Assembly: GCF_000003195.3 (NCBI RefSeq)
Contig: NC_012871.2
Location: forward strand, 57,527,802 to 57,591,801
Direction of reading: 5' to 3'
DNA from: Sorghum bicolor
Lineage: Eukaryota > Streptophyta > Magnoliopsida > Poales > Poaceae
Length of the DNA: 64,000 nucleotides
Both the position numbers and the translations under genes were made by a program. The number at the start of each line of letters is the position of its first letter. The stretch's first letter is position 1. The notes under the pieces are model-generated. The model had not been told where the DNA came from. It worked only from the letters and a program-made list of their open reading frames with translations, and searched no databases. This document shows positions 10,215-20,930 of the stretch, in pieces.

Positions 10215-10620
10215 TTTCTCACTGAGAAACACTCACCGGACGCTGGCCTCAGAGTCCGGTGTGCTGTCAGAGCTTGACTCTGCTAGGGTTGAGCACCGGA
10301 CGCACTCTGGTAGCGTCCGGTGGTTAGCGTCCGGTGTGAGGGGTTTTTGTAACCCTCTCTGCGCACGAGTCCGGTGAGCACCGGACCGTCCGGTGCCTAG
10401 CGTCCGGTGAGGTCGCGAGTTTGACAAACTCTCTGCGCATGAGTCCGGTGTGCACCGGACACGTCCGGTGTGGACTTGCAGAGCGTCCGGTGTGTTGCAG
10501 GTAGCCGTTAGAAACTGACGCGCGAGATTCAAGATCGACACGTGGCCAACTCCAGTGCACCGGACGCAGGGGGTCGAGCGTCCGGTGCTCACTTAGTAGC
10601 GTCCGGTGCCCCCGATTTCA
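10215..10620. repeat. CACCGGAC / GTCCGGTG palindrome array in the LTR
   Basis: About sixteen copies of GTCCGGTG or its complement CACCGGAC are spread over 400 bp, spaced roughly 10-40 bases apart, some meeting head to head around CCGG. They end about 45 bases before the TATA box. The open frames seen on the minus strand here come from the repeat. Confidence 0.8.
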
Positions 10621-10661
10621 GCCCAGTGAAAACAGCCAACGGCTAGTTTCTTTGAGGGGCT

Positions 10662-10669
10662 TATAAATA
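10662..10669 (+). promoter_or_regulatory. TATA box of the copia-type LTR
   Basis: TATAAATA in the context GGGGCTTATAAATAGAAGG, directly downstream of the palindrome array. Confidence 0.65.
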
Positions 10670-11529
10670 GAAGGTGGCCGGCTTTGGGAGGCTGGCTCTT
10701 GCACTTTTGAATGCTTGAGGCATACTTTGAGCTAGAGAACACTCCCTCCACTCATCTCCTTGCTTGATTGCTAATTCTAGTGAGATTGAGTGAGATTCAA
10801 GTGCATTGCTTTGAGAGTTGCATTTAGTGGCACTTGATTCTTGAGTTTGCTACGGATTTCTTGTTACTCTTGGGTGTTTCCCGACGCCCTAGACGGCTTG
10901 GAGCAGCGGTGGTGTTGAGCTCGTGATTGGAGATTGTTTCGAGCCTCACCAAGTGATTTGTGAGGGGTTCTTGAGCCTTCCCCGCGGGAGATCGCAATTG
11001 GCTACTCTAGTGGATTGCTCGTGGCTTGGAGGATCCCCATCTTGTGAGTGGATGTGCGGCACCCGCTGAGGGTTTGGCTTTGGATTGCCAATTAGCTCGT
11101 GATCCATCAAGTGGGTGTATCGCCACAACGAGGAGTAGCTTGCCGGGAAGCAAGTGAACCTCGGTAAAAAATCTTGTGTCATCTCTTGCCGAGGATTCTC
11201 TTGTGATTGTGAGTGATTGATTGGATATATCTCTACTCTACAATGTTGGTATAACAATCACTCTCCACTCCTTTACTTACTTGTATACCTTGCTAGTTGT
11301 TTAGCTTGTTTAGTTTAGTCTTCTTGTTTAGGAGTGTAACTAGCCTTCTCTTGTTGTTGTGCTTTAGTGTTTAGCCTTGTACTAGTTTGTATAGGTGGCT
11401 TGCATAGCTTAGTTGAGCTAGTGCTACATTTGCTTCGCCATTTGTTTTACTAACTCGCTTGCTTAGTGAAGTTTGTAGAAATTTTAATTAGGCTATTCAT
11501 CTCCCTCTAGCCATTTGGACCTTTCAACA

Positions 11530-11950
11530 AGTGATTTCTGGAGCTTGAGTATTAACAAGAGAAGAGCTCTACCTAACGAGGAATGTGCAAGCATGATTTC
11601 TCTCCTCTCCAACTTGTCCTTGGGTTTGCAAACATGTCAACTCTCCACACAGCTTTAGTTTATTATACGGTCCTAAGCACTTATCCTAAAGTAGATAATC
11701 ATTCGATCCTCCCGTTCAGTGGTAAAGCTAAAGCAAATCCAAGGGGGTGCGATTGACTTGTAGATGTATAGATTTGAGTCGTAACAATGGTGAGAAATTA
11801 ACCATATTCACTGGTACTCAAAAATTTTGTGGGTGCATCCACATCCACCACGTTACATATAGCTTCGCCACTGCTCCCGTTCCAGTCTAGAATATATAGT
11901 GACGAGTAAGAAAAGTGTTACTATGTCCTTTATTATTTATCAAAATTATC
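11530..11950. other. Non-coding sequence downstream of the LTR
   Basis: Apart from the primer-site-like bases at 11530-11544 I recognise nothing here. CTTGAGTAT at 11545-11554 repeats the bases immediately left of the LTR (9657-9665). Confidence 0.4.
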
Positions 11951-12449
11951 TAAGCCTGGACGAAAAACTCGATGTTCATTAACTCACTTGCCTCGTGATT
12001 GGCTCGGCTCAGTTCGGCTCGGCTAGTTATGATAACGAGCCGAGCCAAGCCAAAATTTTAGCTCGTTATTTATAACGAGCCAACTCGCGAGCCAAACGAG
12101 CTATAATTTCAGAGAAAAAGTCATCATAACGTATATTAGTTTTGTATTACTTCATATCTTATACTTTGCAAATGAATGATATATTAGCTCATATGAATAT
12201 TTTGTTCGATTTAAGACTACTATTGAATATATTATTTTTATATTACTACTGTTTTTAAGTTTTAGATAAATATAAGTATTATATTTTGTGTACTTTTTAT
12301 ATCTAGCTCACGAGCTTAACGAGCCAGTTCGAGCTCGTAACGAGCCGAGCCGAACTAGCTTTTTGACTCATTAAAATAATGAGCCGAGCTGATCGTCATC
12401 ATAACAAGCCAGAACGAGCCGAGCTAGCTTGGCTCGTTATCCAACCCTA
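11951..12449. repeat. Non-autonomous hAT-like element (GAGCCGAG family)
   Basis: Perfect 8-bp duplications AAATTATC (11943-11950 and 12450-12457) flank a 499-bp element. Its ends, TAAGCCTGGACGAA and the inverse of TAGGGTTGGATAAC, are imperfect hAT-type tips. The first and last 150 bases are filled with GGCTCG / CGAGCC motifs and the middle is AT-rich. It has no coding capacity. Confidence 0.8.
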
Positions 12450-12457
12450 AAATTATC

Positions 12458-13302
12458 TATGCATGTGCTTGTGGTCTTCCAATTCACTTTGCGAGAACTC
12501 AATGTTTTCAATTTTAATCAAATATATACATAAATTATTAATATTTATACCGTACATAATAATGAAAATATGCATGCTACCAGAGGCGGACCGGCTGTCC
12601 CAGCTAGCCGCTGGTGGGAACCTATTACACGCCTTGCCTTCTCCGCAGCGCTAGGTCACCATTGCTGCACGCTGGAGTTTGCCTCTGCACGACCGTGTGT
12701 CAAAGCGAGGAAAAAACGTTTGGTTTCGCATTCACTCGTGGGCCTTTATGAAGGGGTATTAGGCCAGGCGACAGCCCAAATTGAAGTCCAAGCCAAGCCC
12801 ATGAACCACAGTCCTTTCTACCAGTTCCGCGCACATGTGAAGTCTTGCCGCCTATCCATTCGACGTCTAACTGAGCACGAATGAAATCTAACTGAGCCTA
12901 TACAGAGACGCCTATCCATTCTACCAGTTCATGATCGCGAGAGAGAGAGAGTTGACTGAGTTCATTGGTAGAAATTATCTGCCTAAGTTTAAATTCTCGA
13001 CTTGCATGAGTGTTCGTATTTCCAAATTTATTTACTAGAGGTGTATGACATTTATTTACTAGAGGTATATGACAAACTGTAGCACAAGCAAGTATTTTTT
13101 CCTTAATTTCTTGTCATATAAAATTTTAAACTTTTCGTATGTGTATGATATATTTATTGTTGTTGTTAGATAAGTTTGCTGTGTTGGTCCCACCTAAAAT
13201 TTTGATTGAGGTCCATCACCTGCATGTAATGTACCATTTATTTCCACTAACCATGCACATAAAAATAAATAGTACTGTATTAGTATGGAGATGGGCTACA
13301 AA
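12458..13302. other. Intergenic sequence, no gene seen
   Basis: A GC-richer patch at 12560-12900 has open frames of up to 104 codons but no recognisable domain and no supporting splice sites. A short GA-repeat lies near 12935-12950. Confidence 0.4.
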
Positions 13303-13544
13303 GACCTTGTTTAGATGTGAATTTTTTTTAAATTTCGCTACTGTAGCACTTTCGTTTGTTTGTGGTAAATATTGTCCAATCATAGACTACAATTAGGATC
13401 AAAAGATTCGTCTCGCGATTTACATGCAAACTGTGTAATTATATTTTGTTTTTGTCTATATTTAATGCTTCATGCATGTGCCACAAGATTCGATATGACG
13501 GAGAATCTTGAACTTTTTGGTTTTTGGGTGAACTAAACAAGGCC
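13303..13544. repeat. GGCCTTGTTTAG-family MITE
   Basis: Ends GACCTTGTTTAGATG and GTGAACTAAACAAGGCC surround the family core (ACTGTAGCACTTTCGTTTG, AAAAGATTCGTCTCGCGATT, CATGCATGTGCCACAAGATT). This is the commonest repeat of the window. Confidence 0.85.
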
Positions 13545-13996
13545 AAAGTACGGTGAAACTGGTTGCTAAGAGCATCTCCAACAGCAAAGTGTCATGCTCG
13601 GTTGTTGGTTACGTCTCTGTAGGCCCTATTGTCCCAACTCACAACTAGAAAACCTCTAAAACGACCTGTGATAGATGAAATCTCTTTGTCAGTTTTTAAT
13701 AGGGATCGACAATTCGACAATTATACTAGATGTGAACCTAAAAATAAGGTTAAATCGACTTAAGTCACATGTAGTAAAGTCAGGCCTGATCTCTCTCTCC
13801 CCAACCACCACCAATGTGTATTGACAACAGCACGAATGAAATCTAACTGAGCATATACAGAACAATTCAAGTTGTTTGTTTAGGTTCTTGTTGAAAAACA
13901 TGTGGATGCATATGAGTTTAATTCACAAGATCCACATAAACATGCCATCTGCGATTAACCACTGATCTCTAGCAATAAAACTTATTATGAAACTCA

Positions 13997-16900
13997 TCAC
14001 AACACTTCTAACTCAATCTCCGAAAGCAGATTAACCATGGAAGCGCGGGGTTCATAGAAGGCCTCCAGTGGCACCTCTTTGGGCAATGTTAAACCAGATC
14101 CCTCGGTCATGTCCACAAGATCCTCTCCCACTCTTTCCCAATTGAAGCACTGGATCATAGTCCCTAGAGCAAGGCCTACCATCTGCATGCCCAAGTTCTC
14201 CGCTGGGCATCGTCTCCTTCCCATACCAAATGGGATGAACATCTTGCCTTCACTATTCCCACCCTCAAACCTATGAACAAAACATATAATAATTGATATT
14301 CATCATCAATCTACACACACGATGGTACTAACCAAAAGAATCTGGTAGTAAAAGTTTGATGCGCCATGCATGCATGCATACCTTTCTGGGATGAAGCTTG
14401 CAGGTCTATCCCATAGTTCAGGATCCCTGTGGATTGCAAACGTATTCACCAGGAGCATTGTCCCCATGGGTATGTGAAACCCGCTTACCGTGCAGTCAGC
14501 TGAGGATTCATGAGGAACGAGAAGCGGCGCCGGCGGGTATAGACGGAATGTCTCCATGATGATGCACCAAAGGTAGTGCAGCTTTGGGAGATCGGTCGCC
14601 TCGAGTAGGCGCACCGCCGGTTGCCCTATGCATGCATCGATTTCTTCTTGAGCTCTTGTCAGCGCGGCAGGGTGGTTCAGCAGGAGGGACATCGCCCACT
14701 CCACTGTATCCACTGAAGTACTTGTTCCAGCTTCAAGGGAACTCTTCATCAAAAAGGGATAATTACGTCTTAAATAATAACTCAGTTTATTACTTTCCAT
14801 TTGCTGAAACTAGAGTCTAGAGATACACATTATTAAACTTGGGAGGAATGAATGAAGGGTGTAAAGGTCAACGAACTGCAGGAATATTTCTCGATGATGC
14901 CCTTTTGTAAAAAGACAGGCTTTAAAATATCGCAAGAGAGATGTACAGTGACACTGATATCTCAAGCAGAGCAGAGGCAAATGCAGCTCATGATGCAAGG
15001 TGAGGTTGGCTTCTTCGTCTCATTTTATTTCCTCCATTCTTTTCTTCCTTGTCAGTCTTTTTCTTCCCTCTTCCACAGAAATGGAGAGAGGCTAAGGGGG
15101 CTCCACCCGCTGCTAGATCTGCCCATATTCTCAAGTAACTGTTTCAAAATTCTCAGCGGAGCAGCAAAATAGCTGTGAATTTCAACATTTATGGTCCCAC
15201 CCTTAGCTTTGCATTACTCCCAGTTATTACGTTTCAATGCAAAGTTAAGATTTACTGCATCCAACTAATGAAGCTGCAACACTAGATATAGAAGAAAGAT
15301 TTTTTAAGTCTAGAGCAAAAATTATTTCCTTTATCCTACTTTCTAACAAAAGAAATATATAAACACATATCTGATGAACTATACTACCTCTCCGTACGTA
15401 GAAGTCAAGAGGTGATCATAAACGTCGGATTCTAATACATAGTTAATAGATTATTTCCTTTTTTGTCATTGTCTGACTATACAAAAAAATTGTCATTTCT
15501 TTTTTTTCTTTCTTTTGTGTGTCGATACACATCAAGGTTTCGTGTGTTGGCGAAAGAGGTAAATACATAGTTAATAATTTAGTTTATTTCTAAATTTAAG
15601 ATATTTTAACTCTTCAAAATTTTTAAAATGAGATGGGGGAATTGCTCCGGTACTCCTTGTTCCAAAAATAGCACAAATCTCAAAGCATCCAATTAAAAAA
15701 ATTAATTATTTCCTAATTGACTTGTTGCCTGGGTCACGGTTGGGCTTAGCCTGTCCAACCCAGTTCCCAGCCCAGCCCATCCTCTGCTTCGTTAATTCGT
15801 TGGAGACGGCGTTGCGAGCAGCAGCAGCTGGTGGATGCTCTCTACTCCTCTCAGTCCTCCCTGACTTTACCGATCCCATTTCGTCGTGCTGAGGCAAGAA
15901 GCTTCGGTGGCGCCCGCCATCGTCGTTAAGAAAGAAGACCCCAGGCCACCAGCCGGTTCCAAAACACGACACCTGACATCGACACGACAACCTCGATCGC
16001 AATCCATCGCAAGAACGAACTCTCACTCGCCATGGCTGTGGCCTCCCGCCGCACATCATGGCGTTGTACGTTGTGCTGTGGCAAGAAGCTTTGGCGGCGC
16101 CCGCCGTGGTCGTTGAAAAAGAAGACACCAGGCCACCAATCGGTTCTAGAGTGCGACACCCGCAATCCATCACAAGAACTCACTCACCATGGCCGTGGCG
16201 TTCCCGTCGCACATCATGGCAGTGGCGCTGGAGGTAGCCGACGTCGAGATCGACGAGTGCGAGAGCCCCATCAAGAGCGGCCCACCTCCTGCATGCCGGT
16301 GCCGGCGTTCATGCACAGATCCTACGTGCACATACACCAGCACCAGTGCCACGATTTCTCGGTAAGCAAGGCTGCTGTTTAGCCAGAGCTTTATGGTCGG
16401 TTGTGTTGTGCTTGTACTTATCCTGTCCCAGAGCATGTGTTGCCTTGCCTTCTGTTCCTGCTCATCACCCAGATTAGCGTCTTCTGCTTCACGGCCGGCG
16501 CGACACTGCCACTGCACAACCACCCGATGGTGGTAGCTTTGAGCTCACAGTCGATATGGATGATGACTACGACAGCTACGACGACCGGTGGCGGTGCGTG
16601 GCCAGGCGCCTCCCTTGGCCGGTGGTCCCGACGTCTTCTTCCTCAACGGAGACTGCAGCGCCACTGAAGCTCCTTGTTGCAGCACGGCGATATGGGATCG
16701 GGGGAGGACGGGGAGGAGTAGAGACCATCCGTTAGCCGCTGCTGCTCGCGATGCCGTCTCCAACGAATTAACAGGTTGGATAGGCTAAGACCAATCGTGA
16801 CCCATAAATAAAATCAAATAGAAATAATTAATTTTTTAATTGACTGCTTTGAGATTCGTATCATTTTTAGAAAAGGGAGTACTGGAGCAGTTCTCGTGAG

Positions 16901-18199
16901 ATGGAGGCGTAGTTTTTAGATCGAAGTGCTATACGACACTGCCTGCAGCCGCATCAGCCCAGGTATAATACGACAAATATTCTGATAAACGACGGGGTCA
17001 TGAAACTCCAAATTCAGACATTGGATCCAGAGCATGATTCAGCGGTCCCTTTCAGCTGCTATGTTGGGGTGGGGGGGGGGGGGGGGGGGGGGGGCTATAT
17101 GCCGTGAGCATGGTCAGACAGAGATGTGATTACTGGAGATTGGACGATTTAGTTCAAATGGCAACTAAACCAACTAGTTTTTTCTTCAGAAGATTCATAA
17201 AAGAAGCAAATTCCCAGTAGGAAAAGAAGACAAGGAGACGACGTGATTACTCACAATGCACAAGGTGCGGATGAGGTGGTCCGGGCAGGCCTCGGGGTCC
17301 TCGTTCTGCAGCGTGAGCAGCACTCCGATCATGGTCCTCCTCGCCGGCGCGCCCTTCTCCATCTCCTTCCTCTGCTCCTCGATCAGCCCCTGCAAGAACT
17401 TGGTCCGGCCTTCCCGCAGCCGCCACAGCCGGCGCCCCACCCCGCCCACGTCCAGCCACCGTGCCCACGCCGGCAGGAAGTCCCACGCCGTCGACGCGCC
17501 GCTCAGCTCCATCGTCTCCTCCACCATCTCCCTGAACCACCGCGCCTCCTCGCTCACCCCCGCCGCTGTCGTCTCCTCCTCGTCGTCCTCCTTACCGTCG
17601 CCGCCGTAGTACCTCCTCGCGCACATCATCCCCATCATGGCGTTCATGAGCAGCTCGAACAGCCGCGACTTGAGCTCCACCCGCGCGCGGCCGCCCCGGG
17701 TCGTCGAGGCCGCGGCGCGGTAGAGGCCCCGCGCCATGGCCCGCGTCTCGCGCTCGTGCACGTCGGCGAACTGCTGCACCCGGAGCACGGAGAGGATCTC
17801 GGTGACGGCGATGCGGCGGACGTGCCGCCAGTAGGGCCCGTAGCTGGCCGTGCCCATGGTGGTCCAGTCGTAGGAGAGGATCCCGCCCGACGGAAGCCGC
17901 GGCCGGTTGGCGAACGTGACGTCGCGCGCGCCCAGGCACTCCTCGGCGGCCTCGGCAGACGACACGACTGCGACGCGGCGGGAACCGAACCGGAGCTGGA
18001 AGACGGCGCCGTGGCGAGCAGCGAGGCGCGCCAGGGTGCGGTGGAGGGGCTTCCTGAACAGGTGCAGGTGGCCGATGACGGGGAGAGCCGTCGGCCCCGG
18101 CGGGTTCCGGTGACGCCGACGTCGTACGTCTTGCGCTAGGGCGAGAAGCAGTGGGAGTAGGAGGAGAGTGATGACGGCGAAGGTGTTCAAGGTATCCAT
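13997..18199 (-). CDS. Cytochrome P450, CYP81-like
   Basis: Three exons on the minus strand: 18199-17255, 14743-14382 and 14270-13997, 1581 bases or 526 residues, normal for a plant P450. The N-terminus has a membrane anchor ([15 protein letters not shown]) followed by basic residues and the proline hinge [21 protein letters not shown] marks helix C. ETFR (about 379-382) is the K-helix ExxR, PERFEGG the PERF region, and [14 protein letters not shown] the haem loop with the cysteine ligand near 457. Sequence style ([30 protein letters not shown]) fits family CYP81, monooxygenases anchored in the ER that act in specialised metabolism and herbicide detoxification; the substrate cannot be read from sequence. 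Oddly, the oxygen-activation motif is AGTSTS, not AGTDTS. Intron 1 is 2.5 kb and contains a MULE; intron 2 is 111 bp. The start ATG precedes the anchor directly. Confidence 0.9.
15638..16896. mobile_element. Long-TIR Mutator-like element (possible Pack-MULE) in the P450 intron
   Basis: Flanking 9-mers TGAGATGGG (15629-15637) and TGAGATGGA (16897-16905) match at eight of nine bases, as expected for a MULE target duplication. The two ends are inverted repeats that continue for roughly 250-300 bases at about 80% identity: for example GGTACTCC, AATCTCAAAGCA, TTGGAGACGGC and CTCTACTCCT recur inverted on the right. The GC-rich middle (15890-16620) contains a tandem duplication with a period near 190 bp (GCAAGAAGCTT...GGCGCCCGCC...AGGCCACCA) and gene-like GC content, but no transposase. 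Captured host sequence is the likely explanation, though the donor is not identified. Confidence 0.75.
17071..17094 (+). repeat. 24-base poly-G tract
   Basis: An uninterrupted run of 24 G with another GGGG just before it, within intron 1 of the P450 (a C-run in the transcript). Its length is likely to vary between individuals or to be misread by sequencing. Confidence 0.9.
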
Positions 18200-18284
18200 G
18201 GTGGACTCACAATGGAGTGAGTCTGAGTGTGAGACAGAGGAAACGAAGTGCCATGGATATGCTGCTTGATCTCAGAGGCGAACA

Positions 18285-18352
18285 TGGGCCTAAAGGTCTC
18301 CAGGGCCGTGGCCCACTAGTCCAGGTAATGTTGGCCCACAAACTAAGGCCCA
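18285..18352 (-). promoter_or_regulatory. Cluster of TGGGCC (site II-like) motifs upstream of the P450
   Basis: TGGGCC or its complement GGCCCA occurs at 18285, 18310, 18333 and 18347, about 90-150 bases upstream of the start codon. Such motifs bind TCP factors in plant promoters; the role here is inferred. Confidence 0.4.
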
Positions 18353-18500
18353 AGTGCCTAAGATTAGGGCATCTGCTTTGCTGTTCGTAACATGGTAGAA
18401 TTAGCGTTTCGCTTCCTCTCACTCACGTGCGATGCCTCCTGTTCAATCTCGCTGCTCTGACAAAGGTATGCTTTTGGCAGTCTAGTACAGTAAAGGGCTT

Positions 18501-19090
18501 GGCCTTGTTTAGTTTTAAAAAAAAATTAGCAAAATTTTTTAGATTCTCCGTCACATCGAATCTTTAGACGTATGTATAAAGTATTAAATATAGACAAAAA
18601 TAAAACTAATTGCACAATTTGGTCGAAATTGAGAAGACAAATCTTTTGAGCCTAGTTAGTCCATGATTGGACAATACTCCCTTCTTCCCTAAATACTGTT
18701 ATTTCTAAGAGAAAATTTTGTCCGCAAATATTGCTATTTCTACTAGCATACTCAGTCCACCAGCCCATTTAATTCTCCTCGGAACTTCCGTGGTCCACCA
18801 GCCCATTTAATTTCTTCTATGGAGTAGTACTTTGGCGCATGGTAATTGTTTGAGTCTGTTTAGTTGGCATTAAATGCAGCTCGTTGGAACCAGAGAACCA
18901 TGGCTTAACGTGTATGACTAAATGGTGGAACCCAAATTAATTGAGGATAGAATGGTCTTTTGTTTGCCATACTAATTTGTCTGAAATCTGCTAGAAATAG
19001 CAGTATTTGGAGACTGAGGGAGTATTTGTCAAATACAAACGAAAATGCTACGGTGTCGATTTTCTAAAATTTTTTGGAACTAAATAAGGC
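18501..19090. repeat. GGCCTTGTTTAG-family MITE, split by a Stowaway
   Basis: The left part 18501-18676 begins GGCCTTGTTTAGTTTT and the right part 19023-19090 ends GGAACTAAATAAGGC. Joined across the insert, they read GGACAATATTTGTC, exactly the family core. Confidence 0.85.
18677..19022. repeat. Stowaway/mariner MITE nested in the preceding MITE
   Basis: It starts CTCCCTTCTTCCCTAAATACTG, ends CAGTATTTGGAGACTGAGGGAG, and has TA at both borders (18675-18676 and 19023-19024). At 346 bp it carries no gene. Confidence 0.85.
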
Positions 19091-19465
19091 TAGCTGGAGT
19101 ACTACTTGGTACAAAATCATCAATTCAAGGAATAGAACATTATTAAGCTGTGAATAAGGGTCCCCTCAATTCAAGGAATAGTTCAACTTAATAACATCCG
19201 TCAAAATATATCAAACGACAATAAAAAGAGAGCATTTATTCTGTGTCTTAGATTTTTGGTGGAAATTGTTAGATCTAATTAGGCTTGGCTCATTTTTATA
19301 TTAAACATACTGTTCCATGACATTTGTGGGACGGCACATCGTACCTCGTTGCCTCGTATTGCATGGACGATGATTCACGAGCCAAGACATCAACAAGTTC
19401 ATTGTGTCAGCTGATGAGAACGGCGCCACGTATCGGTGCAATTGTTATGCCTTTTTGTTTAATTA

Positions 19466-19696
19466 GGTCTTGTGTAGTTCACTCTAAAATTAAAAAAATA
19501 TAAAATTTCCTATCATATGGCACATATATAAAGCACTAAATTTAGATAAAATAAATAACTAATTATACGGTTTGTCTGTAATTTACGAGATAAATATTTT
19601 AAGCCTAGTTAATCTATAGTTAAACAATAATTGTCAAAAATAAATGAAAGTGTTATAGTGCCTAAAAATTTTTCACATGAGAAACTAAACAAGGCC
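19466..19696. repeat. GGCCTTGTTTAG-family MITE
   Basis: Ends GGTCTTGTGTAGTTC and GAAACTAAACAAGGCC with TTA duplications at 19463-19465 and 19697-19699, confirming PIF/Harbinger-type insertion for this family. Confidence 0.88.
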
Positions 19697-19746
19697 TTAG
19701 TCAGCATGTTGCTTAGTAGCATGGTAGGATCATTAGTCATTTAGTA

Positions 19747-20006
19747 CTTCCTCCATACCTATAAAGAAAGTAATTTTGGACAAGGTTTGGGTTAAACATT
19801 GAGAATATAAATCATGAATAACTTTTAAGTTGTTGAGTTGAAAAATATGAAAACCATATGAATAGATTTATCTTGAAAAATACTTTCATAAAAATATACA
19901 TATACCAAATTTTGATAAATATTTTTATAAAAATAAAAAAGTCAAAGTTGGGCTTTGGAGACCTTGTCGCTGTCCTAAACGACTTTATTTATGGATATAG
20001 AGGGAG
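19747..20006. repeat. Stowaway/mariner MITE
   Basis: CTTCCTCCATACCTATAAAG at the left and GATATAGAGGGAG at the right, with TA on both sides. It is homologous to 20396-20637. Confidence 0.75.
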
Positions 20007-20090
20007 TATAACACATGATCACACGTGCATATATTTATCTTGGTTATTAAATTCTAGATCGAAATACATGGAATAGTGCCCAACACTAAA

Positions 20091-20220
20091 GGCCTATTTG
20101 GTTTCCCTTGCTAAATTTTAGCCAACTGAACTTTAATCATTTTAATACTAACTAAAAACAAATTAAATAGTTTAGTCTCTTTTAGTTGGCTAAAATTTAA
20201 CAAGGAGAACTAAATGAGCC
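20091..20220. repeat. Tourist-like MITE, GGCCTATTTGG type
   Basis: The left end GGCCTATTTGGTTTCCC is inverted at the right as GGAGAACTAAATGAGCC, and AAATTTTAGCCAACT pairs with AGTTGGCTAAAATTT. TAA flanks both ends (exact left border uncertain by one base). Confidence 0.75.
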
Positions 20221-20395
20221 TAAATTAAGCGTGTCACCGTCCATAATTTTCTTCAAGCTCCACTAGCCTTTTGGTAAATCACCGGATACGGAAACTGACA
20301 TAAAGCGCTAGGCCATGGTACAGACAGCCGACAAATAAACACCACAAAGTGGTGAGACAATGGTACAGGGCGATATATCTTATCTATCTTATATA

Positions 20396-20637
20396 CTTCC
20401 TCAGTACTCAAAAAAATCATTTTGAACAAGATTTAAATTAAATATTGAAAATATAAATTATGAATAATTTTTAAGCAACTAAGTGTAGAAATATGAAAAT
20501 TATATAAATAAATTTATCTTGAAAAAATACTTTTATAAATATATATACCACTTACTAATAATTTTTTAAAAAATAAAAAGTTTAAATTAGATTTTGGAAA
20601 CCACTATCCTCAACTACTTTTGTTTGTCGACAGGGAG
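20396..20637. repeat. Stowaway/mariner MITE
   Basis: CTTCCTCAGTACTC at the left, GTCGACAGGGAG at the right, TA on both sides; the interior matches 19747-20006. Confidence 0.75.
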
Positions 20638-20640
20638 TAC

Positions 20641-20882
20641 GGCCTTGTTTAGTTCATCCCGAAAACCGAAAAGTTTTCAAGATTCTCCGTCACATCGAAT
20701 TTTTCGCACATGCATGAAGCATTAAATATAGACGAAAATAAAAACTAATTGCACAGTTTAGCTGTAAATCGCGAGACGAATCTTTTGATCCTAGATAGTC
20801 CATAATTAAATAATATTTGTCACAAACAAACGAAAGTGCTACAGTAGCGAAATCTAAAATTTTTTCACATCTAAACAAGGCC
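20641..20882. repeat. GGCCTTGTTTAG-family MITE
   Basis: Ends GGCCTTGTTTAGTTCATCC and CACATCTAAACAAGGCC; the interior is complete. It lies three bases from the preceding Stowaway. Confidence 0.85.
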
Positions 20883-20930
20883 GTAAGTCGCAGCCTCTTT
20901 GTTACAGTGCTAGGCTCCTCGTACAATCTT

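Larger units (their letters stand above)
9666..11526 (+). mobile_element. LTR of a copia-type element (Maximus/SIRE-like)
   Basis: It begins TGACAAGTGAAAGCCC and ends GGACCTTTCA. TATAAATA lies at 10662-10669, and CT-rich, Lys/Ser-free non-coding sequence follows. It shares the layout of the LTR at 49235-50782: a CCGG palindrome array upstream of the TATA box and an end related to CCATTTGGACCTTTCA. Next to the 3' end, AGTGATTTCTGGAGC (11530-11544) resembles a decayed tRNA-Met primer site, so this may be a 5' LTR whose body is lost. No perfect five-base duplication flanks it. The lineage call is tentative. Confidence 0.7.

Noticed and set aside
10233..10592. 119-codon minus-strand frame
   Set aside because: Translation of the CACCGGAC array within an LTR.
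16170..16523. 117-codon frames in the P450 intron as a nested gene
   Set aside because: They lie in the MULE interior and are broken by the internal duplication; better explained as captured fragments.
17243..18139. 298-codon open frame on the plus strand
   Set aside because: It is the antisense shadow of P450 exon 1, caused by GC-rich third codon positions.
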